Positions 26,284-34,264 of a stretch of DNA of 64,000 bases are shown here, in pieces (within the stretch, counting starts at the first letter, position 1; each line of letters starts with the position of its first letter). Position numbers and translations under genes: made by a program. Below the pieces are notes generated by a model. It had not been told where the DNA came from. It did no database searches and worked only from the letters and a program-made list of their open reading frames with translations. Source of the stretch: Bacillota bacterium (lineage in GTDB: Bacteria; Bacillota; Clostridia; Christensenellales; SZUA-584); contig JAEWCC010000004.1 in the NCBI GenBank assembly GCA_023390815.1, forward strand, positions 1 to 64,000, written 5' to 3'.

Positions 26284-27267
26284 ATGCGCAACCGCGAATT
26301 TCGCAATTTCATTCTCGTGCTGCTGCTGACCGGCGGAGCTGCCTCAGCCGCCGGCTTTTTTGTTTCGACTGCGGTTGGCATTGCAGTTACGGCCTGCTCG
26401 GTGCTGTTCATCGCCATACTGCTCGCCTTCACATGGCAGCGGTACGGGCAAATCAAGCGCCTGTGCGCATACTTAAAACGGATTAACGGCGGCGACTACA
26501 CACTCGATGTACGCGACAACGCCGAAGGTGAGCTTTCCATACTCAAGAACGAGATATACAAGGTGACGGCGGCGCTTCGCGAACGCGGCGACGCGCTGCA
26601 ACGCGAAAAGCTGGCGCTTGCGGACGCGCTCTCCGATATATCGCATCAGCTTAAAACGCCGCTTACCTCCATGCTGATCATGACCGATCTGCTTTGCGAC
26701 GCCGAAATGCCCGACGAACAGCGACGCGCGTTTACCGGCCGCATGCGCTTGCAATTGGAGCGCCTGCAATGGCTCGTATCGGCCCTGCTTAAAATGTCCC
26801 GGCTCGATGCAAAGACCGTTAAATTCAAGCCGCAGCGAATTTTATCAAAGGCGCTGATCGGCAAAGCATGCGCGCCGCTTCTCATTCCCATCGAGCTGAA
26901 AAATCAGACGCTGCGCATCGACGCGGGCGAAGCCATGCTCACCTGCGACGAGAACTGGACTGCCGAAGCGCTGCTCAATGTGCTTAAAAACTGCGTGGAA
27001 CATACGCCCGAGGGCGGCGAAATCATCGTCGCCTGCGAGGAAAACCCGCTGTTCACGCAGATCCGCATCCGTGACAACGGTCCGGGTATTGACCCGGACG
27101 ACCTGCCGCACATTTTCAGCCGTTTCTACCGCGGTAAAAACGCCTCGGAGGACAGCGTGGGCATCGGCCTCGCCATGGCTGCCGCGATTGTACAGGAGCA
27201 GGGCGGCAGCATTACCGCCGCCTCGCGCGGTCCCGGCAGCGTTTTCACGCTGCGCTTCCTCAAGTGA
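26284..27267 (+). CDS. Intramembrane-sensing histidine kinase
   Basis: This 327-residue protein has two closely spaced N-terminal membrane helices (about residues 8-50) with almost no extracellular loop, the BceS-type intramembrane-sensing layout. The phosphoacceptor His121 lies in DISHQLKTPL. The ATPase domain has an N box (NVLKNCVEHTPEGG), a G1 box (RDNGPGI) and a G2 box (GIGLAMAAAI). In Bce systems the kinase does not bind drug itself but senses the flux of its partner ABC transporter. The transporter genes here follow after an 80-bp gap that holds an operator. Confidence 0.92.
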   Translation: MRNREFRNFILVLLLTGGAASAAGFFVSTAVGIAVTACSVLFIAILLAFTWQRYGQIKRLCAYLKRINGGDYTLDVRDNAEGELSILKNEIYKVTAALRERGDALQREKLALADALSDISHQLKTPLTSMLIMTDLLCDAEMPDEQRRAFTGRMRLQLERLQWLVSALLKMSRLDAKTVKFKPQRILSKALIGKACAPLLIPIELKNQTLRIDAGEAMLTCDENWTAEALLNVLKNCVEHTPEGGEIIVACEENPLFTQIRIRDNGPGIDPDDLPHIFSRFYRGKNASEDSVGIGLAMAAAIVQEQGGSITAASRGPGSVFTLRFLK

Positions 27268-27279
27268 CAAAACCGTCAC
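27264..27279 (+). promoter_or_regulatory. Second BceR-like operator, ahead of the ABC transporter
   Basis: GTGAC-AAAACC-GTCAC overlaps the end of the kinase gene. It shares TGACAA-NN-CCGTCA with the site at 25545. It lies about 70 bp before the ATPase gene, where BceR-type regulators bind to induce their transporter. A further half-site GTGTCACC occurs at about 27297. Confidence 0.6.
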
Positions 27280-27347
27280 TAAAAAATTCATCGTCGTGTC
27301 ACCTTGGCCGGTTATCATAGGGAACATCAAGGCAAAGGAGTTTTCGT

Positions 27348-28031
27348 ATGGAAATACTGAGGGTTGAAAACTTAAGCAAGGGTTACGGCAGCGGCGAAGC
27401 CGCTGTGAAGGCATTGGACAACGTTTCGTTCAGCGTTAAGCAGGGCGAGTTTGTCGCCATCGTCGGCGCTTCGGGCTCCGGCAAGTCAACGCTGCTTCAC
27501 ATCATAGGCGGCGTAGACCGTCCCACCTCCGGCAAGGTGTTTGTCGACGGCACGGATATTTATTCGCTCGACGAAAGCCGCCTCGCGATATTCCGGCGGC
27601 GGCAGGTCGGCCTCATCTACCAATTTTACAATCTCATCCCCGTGCTGGACGTGGAAGAAAACATTACGCTTCCGCTGCTGCTGGATGGGAGAAGACCCGA
27701 TAAAGCACAGGTCGATGAGCTGCTCGCGATGCTGGGCCTCTCCGACCGGCGCAAACACCTGCCCAACCAGCTCTCTGGTGGGCAGCAGCAGCGCGTTTCC
27801 ATCGGCCGCGCGCTTGTAAGCAGCCCCGCGCTGATGCTCGCCGACGAACCGACCGGCAATCTCGACAGCCGTAACAGCGCGGAGATCATGGCGCTGCTGC
27901 GCCTCTCCAACCAGAAGTTCGGGCAGACGCTGATTCTGATCACGCACGATATGGATACCGCGCTGCAGGCAGACCGCATCATCGGCATTGAGGACGGACA
28001 CATCGTGCGCGACGAGGTGATGCGCAAATGA
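27348..28031 (+). CDS. ABC transporter ATP-binding protein (MacB/BceA type)
   Basis: This 227-residue protein has the Walker A GASGSGKST, the Q-loop region YQFYNLIPVLDVEENI, the signature LSGGQQQRVSIGRALV and the Walker B ALMLADEPTGNLD. This is the MacB/LolD/BceA subfamily, which powers mechanotransmission or peptide detoxification by FtsX-like permeases rather than classic transport. It has AAAGGAG before the start and overlaps the permease gene by 4 bp (ATGA). Confidence 0.92.
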   Translation: MEILRVENLSKGYGSGEAAVKALDNVSFSVKQGEFVAIVGASGSGKSTLLHIIGGVDRPTSGKVFVDGTDIYSLDESRLAIFRRRQVGLIYQFYNLIPVLDVEENITLPLLLDGRRPDKAQVDELLAMLGLSDRRKHLPNQLSGGQQQRVSIGRALVSSPALMLADEPTGNLDSRNSAEIMALLRLSNQKFGQTLILITHDMDTALQADRIIGIEDGHIVRDEVMRK

Positions 28032-30691
28032 ACGTCATGAGAAACTTTACACTGCGTAATCTCGGGCGCAACAAGAAGCGCACGATCGTTACCATTCTCG
28101 GCGTCATTATCTCCGTCGCGATGATCACCGCCGTTACCGCGCTGCTTTTCTCGTTCGTGAACTATATGCAGCAGGGTGCCATTGCGGATGGCGGAGAATG
28201 GCACGCGCAGCTCTATAACGTTCCGGCAGATAAACTGAATGAAGTCACCGGGAACGATAAGGTCAGCACCGCAGTTTTAAGCCGCGAGATCGGATACGCG
28301 AAGATACCGTCGTCCGAGAATTACTCCAAGTCGTACCTGTATCTGCGTGAGTACAGCGCAAACGGCTTCGATCAGATGTCCATCCGGCTCATCGATGGAC
28401 GCCTGCCGCAAAACGAGGGCGAAGTGCTCATGTCGAAGAGCATCCAGGAAGGCAGCGATCTTCCTTATGCAATCGGGGATACGATTACGCTCGACGTGGG
28501 TGATATCATTGATACAACCGGAGAGCCGCTTAAAAACAACGGTTATCTATCCGATGCCTATAACGAAGCGGGTGAAGTCATCGCCTCCCCCACCTTTACA
28601 CCTCACGAAACCGTTACGCGAACCATTGTCGGCATCATGGAAACTCCCGGCTTCGAGCCAAGTTGGTCCGCAGGTTACGGTTTGTTGGGATATGTCGACG
28701 AAAGCATACTGGAAGCAGAAGACCGTATAGATGTGTACGTGACGATGAATCACATCAGCCGGGATATCTACAAGGACGTAGACCGCCTCGTGGCCGGTAT
28801 CGGCGGCGATGTCGGTGCGGAATTCAATGACGAGCTGCTGCGCTATTACGGCGTCGTGGAGTGGGATAACGTCTACGCGTTCCTGCAAGGTTTCATGCTG
28901 GTCATCATCCTGATTATTGTCATTGCGTCGGTATCGCTGATCTACAACGCGTTTGCAATGTCGGTATCGGAACGCGCGAGGCAATTGGGGTTGCTCGCAA
29001 GCGTCGGCGCGACGCGGCGGCAAAAGCGCGCGAGCGTATACTTCGAAGGCTTCTTTGTCGGCATCATCGGCATCCCCGTTGGGATTCTGGCCGGTATCGG
29101 GGGCATCGGCATCACGCTGGCCGCTATCCAGCCGCTGCTCGACAGCTTTATCAATATGCCCGCGGATGTAAAGCTCACGCTGATCGTGCCGCCGCTCGCA
29201 ATTGGAATTACCGTACTGTTCTCGATCATCACGATATTTGTGTCGGTATACCGGCCTGCTCGTCGTGCGTCTAAAATCTCCCCGATCGACGCGATCCGCC
29301 AAACGCAGGAAGTGCGCATGACGCGCCGGAACGTCAAGACGTCACGCTTGACGCGCGCGCTGTTCGGCTTTGAGGCGGAAGTCGCGGTAAAAAACTTAAA
29401 ACGCAGCCGCAAGAAATACCGCGCAACGGTCGTTTCGCTCGTGATATCGTTGGTGCTGTTTCTGACCGTGTCCTCGTATGCGAACATCACACGGGGTATC
29501 TCGGACGCTGTTAACGATGGCTTCAATTACGATATCATGGTGCAATACCCCGGCCTTTCCGAAGCGCAGCGCGAGGACACCAACGCACGCATCGCCGCGC
29601 TGGACCTAGTGGACAGCTTTACCGCTTCGTCGCGGCTTTCCGGATTTGTTCCGCTTCACGAGGACCAACTCAGCGCGAACTCGCGTGAGTTAATGACTCA
29701 GAATGGGATAGAGATTTCTGAAATAAACGATTTTAACGTCATATTAGCAGGGTTGGATGACACCGCCTTCGCCGCATACGCAGACACCGCAGGTTTTCGC
29801 GCGCAGGATTATGCTGACATGGGTAGTCCTAAGGGGATACTTATCAACTATGGTCAAAGCTACGCTCCTACGGAGGGCAATAACACCAAAAAGATAGCAG
29901 GCGACGTCTTAACCGTCCGCGCAGGTGATACGCTCCTCTTTACCGCAGGCGATCCCACTACGGAAACCTCGCATGAAACAGAGGCAACGCTGACGATCGG
30001 TGCAGTCACACAGGCGCGGCCGATGGGTGTACTGAACGGCTCCTTCTCTTCCGTAACGCTCGTCGTGACGGAGGATGTCTTGAACAGCATCGTCCACGGC
30101 ATGACGATGGAGCGGCAAAGCACTTTGTCCGAACAGGGTGCCATCGGGTATTCGGCTTTCATGACTTCGAAGGAGGATCAAAGGCTGGAGGTACAGATCA
30201 GCGAGATTACGCAGAGCTTGCCAGCATCCGGTTGGTATCTTTACAATATCAAGGACATGGCTCGGAGTGAGCAAAACGTATCCACGTTCCTCGGGGTGTT
30301 CGTATACGGCTTCATCATCCTGATCAGTCTGATCTGCATCGCGAACATATTCAACACGGTATCGACCAATATCGGTCTGCGCCGTCGTGAGTTCGCCATG
30401 CTGCGCTCAGTGGGCATGACGCCCGGAGGCTTTAACAAGATGATGCGCTTTGAAAGCATGTTCTACGGCCTCAAAGGGCTGCTCTACGGCTTGCCGATCA
30501 GCCTCGCAATCGCGTTCCTGCTCTATCGAATGCAGATCAATGTGTTGGGGGGTACCTTCTCCATGCCCTGGCTCAGCTACGGCTTTGCAGTGCTGATGAT
30601 CCTCGTGATCGTGTTCTCTACCATGCTGTACGCGACGCACCGCGTCCGCAAGGAGAACATCATCGACGCGCTTAAGGACGAGACATTCTAG
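28028..30691 (+). CDS. FtsX-like ABC permease (887 aa)
   Basis: This protein has an N-terminal membrane helix (about residues 19-41) followed by an extracellular domain of about 240 residues. A first FtsX block spans about residues 285-420 (YNAFAMSVSERARQLGLLAS), with a helix near 480 (TVVSLVISLVLFL). A second extracellular domain follows, and the last FtsX block spans about 755-880 (NTVSTNIGLRRREFAMLRSVGM). The two FtsX blocks each follow a large extracellular domain. It is longer than BceB (about 650 residues) and closer to MacB-like double-FtsX permeases of Clostridia. With the two-component pair it should form a sensing and resistance module for cell-envelope-active peptides. The inducer is unknown. 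Confidence 0.88.
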   Translation: MNVMRNFTLRNLGRNKKRTIVTILGVIISVAMITAVTALLFSFVNYMQQGAIADGGEWHAQLYNVPADKLNEVTGNDKVSTAVLSREIGYAKIPSSENYSKSYLYLREYSANGFDQMSIRLIDGRLPQNEGEVLMSKSIQEGSDLPYAIGDTITLDVGDIIDTTGEPLKNNGYLSDAYNEAGEVIASPTFTPHETVTRTIVGIMETPGFEPSWSAGYGLLGYVDESILEAEDRIDVYVTMNHISRDIYKDVDRLVAGIGGDVGAEFNDELLRYYGVVEWDNVYAFLQGFMLVIILIIVIASVSLIYNAFAMSVSERARQLGLLASVGATRRQKRASVYFEGFFVGIIGIPVGILAGIGGIGITLAAIQPLLDSFINMPADVKLTLIVPPLAIGITVLFSIITIFVSVYRPARRASKISPIDAIRQTQEVRMTRRNVKTSRLTRALFGFEAEVAVKNLKRSRKKYRATVVSLVISLVLFLTVSSYANITRGISDAVNDGFNYDIMVQYPGLSEAQREDTNARIAALDLVDSFTASSRLSGFVPLHEDQLSANSRELMTQNGIEISEINDFNVILAGLDDTAFAAYADTAGFRAQDYADMGSPKGILINYGQSYAPTEGNNTKKIAGDVLTVRAGDTLLFTAGDPTTETSHETEATLTIGAVTQARPMGVLNGSFSSVTLVVTEDVLNSIVHGMTMERQSTLSEQGAIGYSAFMTSKEDQRLEVQISEITQSLPASGWYLYNIKDMARSEQNVSTFLGVFVYGFIILISLICIANIFNTVSTNIGLRRREFAMLRSVGMTPGGFNKMMRFESMFYGLKGLLYGLPISLAIAFLLYRMQINVLGGTFSMPWLSYGFAVLMILVIVFSTMLYATHRVRKENIIDALKDETF

Positions 30692-30725
30692 TAAACCGCT
30701 GCCCGGCAAAGCCGGGGTAATCACA

Positions 30726-30757
30726 AAGCCGCGCGGATACCGCGCGGCCTTTTCTTT
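30726..30757 (+). terminator. Terminator of the ABC transporter operon
   Basis: GCCGCGCGG pairs with CCGCGCGGC around ATA, then CTTTTCTTT follows. Confidence 0.88.
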
Positions 30758-30775
30758 AGCTACCCCCATAGTAAC

Positions 30776-30902
30776 CCGTCATTGCGAGCACAGCGGTGCA
30801 ATCCAGTCAGGCCCTTAATCAATGCGAACGTCGCGAAACAACCAGCGATTTATCCCTGCCCTTATCTGGATTGCCAAGTCGTATTGCCCCTTGCAATGAC
30901 GG
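30776..30902. repeat. Palindromic MITE-like intergenic repeat
   Basis: An element of about 127 bp lies between two convergent genes. Its left end CGTCATTGCGAGCACAGC and the inner GCAATCCAG are mirrored on the right as CTGGATTGCC and TTGCAATGACG. The CGTCATTGCGAG...GCAATGACG type of repeat is widespread in bacterial genomes as a dispersed non-coding element. No ORF of note is inside and no other copy is in this window. Confidence 0.7.
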
Positions 30903-30903
30903 T

Positions 30904-31944
30904 TCAATCAAATAACGCTTTTAATCCCGCGTCATACGGCGCGCGCACGATGCCTTTCTCTGTAACGATAGCTGTAATCAACTCTGCAGGCGTAACGTCG
31001 AACGCAGGGTTGTAAACCTTTATGCCCTCGAGCGCGGTACGTACACCCGCAAAGCACGTCACCTCGTCCGCATCGCGCTGCTCAATGGGGATGTCCGCGC
31101 CGCCCTTGCACTTGAGGTCGATCGTCGGCGTGGGCGCGGCGATATACATCGGTATGCCAAAGTGCTTCGCTAGCACCGCGACCCCCATGGTTCCGATCTT
31201 GTTAGCGGTATCCCCGTTCGCCGCAACGCGGTCGCAGCCTGTGATGACGGCTTGCACCTTGCCCTGGGCCATCACCGTGGCCGCCATATTGTCACAGATC
31301 AGCGTCACATCCACGCCGCTTTGAAACAGTTCGTACGCGGTAAGCCTCGCGCCCTGAAGCAACGGCCTCGTCTCGTCCGCAATTACGCGGATGTTCATTC
31401 CGCGCTTTTTGGCGAGATAGAAGGGCGAGAGCGCCGTGCCATAGCGCGTCGTCGCAAGGATCCCCGCATTGCAATGGGTCAGCACCGTATCACCGTCGTG
31501 CAGCAGGCTTAAAAGGTTCTCACCAATAACACGGTTAATCTCTCCGTCCTCCGCTTCAATGCGGCGCGCCTCGTCCTCCAGCGCGGCGATGAGGTGTTGA
31601 TTGCTCTCCCCCGACAAACGCTTTACAACGCCAGTCATCCGCTCGATTGCCCAGAACAGGTTGACCGCAGTGGGCCGCGATGCCGCCAGCAGTGCCGCGT
31701 CTTGTTTCAGCGACACCATCAGCTGCTCGTGAGGCAGCGCCTTTGCGGCGTGTGCCGAGAGGCACAGCGCATACGCGGCCGCAACGCCGATCGCGGGCGC
31801 GCCGCGCACGCGCAGTTTTTTGATCGCTTCCACCGCCTCTTGCACCGTGGTCAGTTCCAAATAGACCGTCTGCCCCGGCAGCAGCATCTGATCGAGCAGG
31901 CGCAATACCCCGGGTTTGTATTCCAATGTAACGAGTTCGTTCAT
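30904..31944 (-). CDS. mtnA: S-methyl-5-thioribose-1-phosphate isomerase
   Basis: This is a 346-residue protein. I chose the ATG at 31944 with GGAGG upstream; an in-frame start 27 bp earlier lacks a site. Family marks include LRVRGAPAIGVAAAYAL, LTHCNAGILATTRYGTAL (catalytic Cys) and ITGCDRVAANGDTANKIGT (catalytic Asp). MtnA converts methylthioribose-1-phosphate to methylthioribulose-1-phosphate in methionine salvage, and in some anaerobes serves related deoxy- or methylthio-pentose shunts. No other salvage gene is adjacent, so the rest of the pathway must lie elsewhere. Confidence 0.92.
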   Translation of the reverse strand: MNELVTLEYKPGVLRLLDQMLLPGQTVYLELTTVQEAVEAIKKLRVRGAPAIGVAAAYALCLSAHAAKALPHEQLMVSLKQDAALLAASRPTAVNLFWAIERMTGVVKRLSGESNQHLIAALEDEARRIEAEDGEINRVIGENLLSLLHDGDTVLTHCNAGILATTRYGTALSPFYLAKKRGMNIRVIADETRPLLQGARLTAYELFQSGVDVTLICDNMAATVMAQGKVQAVITGCDRVAANGDTANKIGTMGVAVLAKHFGIPMYIAAPTPTIDLKCKGGADIPIEQRDADEVTCFAGVRTALEGIKVYNPAFDVTPAELITAIVTEKGIVRAPYDAGLKALFD

Positions 31945-32040
31945 AATCGCCTCCGCCGCCCGCCTTGACACGCGTCACGACGCGCGGTATATTGTTGCCA
32001 TTACAATATTCAGCTCTTTCCACGCCTTGAAAGGATGCCT

Positions 32041-32541
32041 ATGATCATACGCGACGCCTGTCCTGCTGACCTTTCCGCCATTGCCGGTATCATGAATTAC
32101 TATCGCGCCCATACCACACACATCTGGGACCGTACGCCGGTGGACGCCAATACGATGGATGTCTGGCTGCGCGGGCATTCTGCCCTGCCCTATTGCGCGC
32201 TTGTCGCGGAAGACGACGGGAAGGTGATTGGCTACGCCTCGCTATCCCGCTTCCGTCCCCACTCGGGCTATGCCAAAACCGCAGAAGACAGCATCTACCT
32301 GGAGCCCGGATTCGCAGGCCATGGATACGGTGCCACACTGATGAAAGCCCTGCTGGACCAGGCAAAGCAGAACGGACTGCGCATCGTCACGGCCTGGATC
32401 GACAGCCGCAACACACAATCCGTCAAGTTTCATGAAAGAATGGGTTTTGAGCTTGTCGGCATCATGAAAGATGTGGGCCTGACCGATGGAACCCCCGCCA
32501 GCGTAATCATCATGCAAATCGACTTGCTCAGGAGCCTCTGA
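32041..32541 (+). CDS. GNAT N-acetyltransferase, phosphinothricin-acetyltransferase-like
   Basis: This is a 166-residue protein. The ATG at 32041 has AAAGGA 6 bases upstream; an in-frame ATG 6 bp earlier would sit directly on that site. MIIRDACPADLSAIAGIMN, ASLSRFRPHSGYAKTAEDSIYL, the acetyl-CoA motif GHGYGATLMKALLDQA and HERMGFELVGIMKDVG are typical of the Pat/MddA family. Members acetylate phosphinothricin, methionine sulfoximine or similar amino-acid analogues. It is divergent from mtnA. The natural substrate is uncertain. Confidence 0.85.
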   Translation: MIIRDACPADLSAIAGIMNYYRAHTTHIWDRTPVDANTMDVWLRGHSALPYCALVAEDDGKVIGYASLSRFRPHSGYAKTAEDSIYLEPGFAGHGYGATLMKALLDQAKQNGLRIVTAWIDSRNTQSVKFHERMGFELVGIMKDVGLTDGTPASVIIMQIDLLRSL

Positions 32542-32563
32542 TAACGAGTGAATCAGTGGTTCC

Positions 32564-33034
32564 CTACATAAACCGTTCAAACCGATCCGCGCTCGCTTTA
32601 CAAATGGGGCAAACGCGCGGCGGATTCGTATTTGCACAGAGGTATCCGCAAACGCTGCACCGATAAACCGGATACGGCAAAGCGCTGGGCTTTTCGCCAA
32701 TGGCGCTTTGCCGTATCCGTTTCTCTTGCGTTGGCCTGCGCTCGGGCGCTTGCTTTACGGGCTTGTCCTTCGCAACATACAGCGCACAAAAGCACGCGCC
32801 GTATTCGGCGAGGTCGTCGTCGCGGTAAACGCACGGGCATATGATATCGCGGTTATCCTCTGCACTGCCTTCAAACAGCCTGCAGGGACAGCTTTCAATG
32901 CCATAGCGGTCCGCATTTGCCAGCATGCCCTCTGTCAGATCAGCGACGAAGTCCTCGTCGGGATTGAGCGAGTACCCGCCCGCAGCCGCGTCGGCGCGCA
33001 GCTTATCCATCCGCTTTTTTACGCGTTCATCCAT
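32564..33034 (-). CDS. Ferredoxin-thioredoxin-reductase catalytic protein fused to a rubredoxin-like domain
   Basis: This is a 156-residue protein. I chose the ATG at 33034, which begins the conserved MDERVKKRMDKLRA, 1 bp after the glutaredoxin stop. The N-terminal domain has the FTR [4Fe-4S]/disulfide cysteines CPCR (49, 51), CPC (66, 68) and CFC (81, 83). After a basic linker comes a rubredoxin-like ribbon, CSVCGYLC (136, 139, 143) and CPIC (152, 155). FTR-type enzymes use ferredoxin electrons to reduce a disulfide protein; the coupled upstream glutaredoxin is the likely partner. The rubredoxin domain could be the electron entry or exit site. Confidence 0.88.
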   Translation of the reverse strand: MDERVKKRMDKLRADAAAGGYSLNPDEDFVADLTEGMLANADRYGIESCPCRLFEGSAEDNRDIICPCVYRDDDLAEYGACFCALYVAKDKPVKQAPERRPTQEKRIRQSAIGEKPSALPYPVYRCSVCGYLCANTNPPRVCPICKASADRFERFM

Positions 33035-33035
33035 G

Positions 33036-33314
33036 TCAGCCCCCAAAACGGTCCGACAACCGCTCTTCGTCGTAGCCCACAATACAGTCGCTGCCGTCGA
33101 TCACGATCGTCGGGAATGACCCGTTTGGATTAAATCGCAGTTGCTCCTTGCGAACCGCCTCTTTCTCCGCACCTGAGAGCAGATCCACATCCACGTATGC
33201 GTATTTAACGCCATGACTGTTCAAATACGTCTTGGTCTTTTTGCACCAGCCGCAGGTGCTGAGCGTATATATTCTGACATCACCAAAGTCTCTTCCATCC
33301 ACCTGTGTAAACAT
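33036..33314 (-). CDS. Glutaredoxin-family protein
   Basis: This 92-residue thioredoxin-fold protein has the redox motif CGWC (Cys21, Cys24) after VRIYTLST, and the cis-Pro segment GSFPTIVIDG. It is probably reduced by the FTR-like protein encoded 1 bp downstream, giving a ferredoxin-to-glutaredoxin pathway that does not need glutathione reductase. It has GGAGGAACGGG upstream and begins 12 bp after the HD-domain gene, so the three genes form an operon. Confidence 0.9.
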   Translation of the reverse strand: MFTQVDGRDFGDVRIYTLSTCGWCKKTKTYLNSHGVKYAYVDVDLLSGAEKEAVRKEQLRFNPNGSFPTIVIDGSDCIVGYDEERLSDRFGG

Positions 33315-33326
33315 CCCGTTCCTCCT

Positions 33327-33902
33327 TTATGATTGCTGCGGTTCGCCCTGAAGGCCGATCGCCTCCGCAGCGACGCGCATCGCTTGTATCGTATGATTGA
33401 TGAGCGTATCCACATCCATATCCAACATTGTTGCGCCCTGCTCAATTAAAGCACGGTCCACCCCTGCCGCAAAGCCTTTCTGCTTCCATTTCTTCTTGAC
33501 GGATGCCGTTTCAAGATCAAGTACGCTCCGACTGGGCCGCATCAGCGCCGTTGCCGCGATCAGGCCGGTCAGCTCATCCGTCGCATAGAGGACCTTCTCC
33601 ATCACGTGCAGCGGCTCCACGTCGTTGACGATCCCGTATCCATGACTTTCAATCGCGCGCAGCATTTCCTCTGGCACCCCATGCGGCACAAGCAACGCGC
33701 GCACCATGTGGCAGTGCTGCTCAGGATATAGCTCAAAGTCGATATCGTGCAGCAGACCGACAATCCCCCATTGATCTTCGTCCTCGTTATAGAGCCTCGC
33801 AAAATAATGCATCACAGCTTCTACGGTCAGCGCGTGGCGAAAAAGGCTCTCACCTTTCACATGCTGCCTCAATATTATTAGCACCCCTTCTCTGTCTGTC
33901 AT
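33327..33902 (-). CDS. HD-domain protein
   Basis: This is a 191-residue protein. I chose the ATG at 33902, with GAGGTGG upstream, over one 24 bp earlier. The metal-binding pattern is H in LFRHALTVEAVMHY, HD in GLLHDIDFE and later His residues in HCHMVRALL and ESHGYG. HD proteins of this compact type hydrolyse nucleotides or other phosphate esters, and the ligand is not evident. It leads the operon with the glutaredoxin and FTR-rubredoxin genes, a link I cannot explain from known pathways. Confidence 0.85.
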   Translation of the reverse strand: MTDREGVLIILRQHVKGESLFRHALTVEAVMHYFARLYNEDEDQWGIVGLLHDIDFELYPEQHCHMVRALLVPHGVPEEMLRAIESHGYGIVNDVEPLHVMEKVLYATDELTGLIAATALMRPSRSVLDLETASVKKKWKQKGFAAGVDRALIEQGATMLDMDVDTLINHTIQAMRVAAEAIGLQGEPQQS

Positions 33903-34009
33903 CCGTTCCACCTCGTTTGCGTTCATGGTGCTATTTTACCATAAAACCTTCTTATGCGGTATGAGCAATGCAGTAATAACCTTTTTTAACTTTGCGAATA
34001 AGATAATAC

Positions 34010-34174
34010 ATGATGGAATCACTGACAGCTATGCATGAAGCGCAGATCACAGTCCCCTATGTCGGCAGCCATATAACAACACCCGGACGCGCCGATATGC
34101 TCAAAAACGGGAAGATAAGCGGGGCTCTACTATGGTGCCGAAATACAAGCCCGATGCTGCTGCCAAAACCGTAA
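34010..34174 (+). CDS. Small ORF of unknown status (54 codons)
   Basis: ATG at 34010 (a second at 34013) opens a 54-codon frame beginning MMESLTAMHEAQITVPYVG and ending SPMLLPKP. There is no clear ribosome binding site. I do not recognise it. It overlaps the next small ORF in another frame. The two could be a single frameshifted or decayed gene, or chance frames. Confidence 0.25.
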   Translation: MMESLTAMHEAQITVPYVGSHITTPGRADMLKNGKISGALLWCRNTSPMLLPKP

Positions 34175-34242
34175 CGATCAACGGTTATTGCGATACATGC
34201 AATATAACAAATGCGCAGGATGGCTGGAGCCGTCCTACATAA
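34132..34242 (+). CDS. Small Cys-containing ORF ahead of the glycosyltransferase (36 codons)
   Basis: This 36-codon frame begins MVPKYKPDAAAKTVTINGY and continues with a CDTC pair before ending GWSRPT. The frame is open upstream to 34039 without another start codon. Only GCGGGG lies before it at a loose spacing. It ends 22 bp before the GT2-TPR glycosyltransferase. The composition is protein-like and the CxxC pair is notable. It could be a small peptide substrate, a remnant of a decayed gene, or chance. Confidence 0.3.
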   Translation: MVPKYKPDAAAKTVTINGYCDTCNITNAQDGWSRPT

Positions 34243-34264
34243 CACACTGCGGAGGAACCATCCA

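Larger units (their letters stand above)
33903..34264. other. Intergenic region with two small overlapping ORFs
   Basis: This 362-bp gap lies between divergent genes. It holds AT-rich promoter sequence (33930-34010) and two short frames listed separately. No terminator or repeat is apparent. Neither small ORF has a strong ribosome site. Confidence 0.5.
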
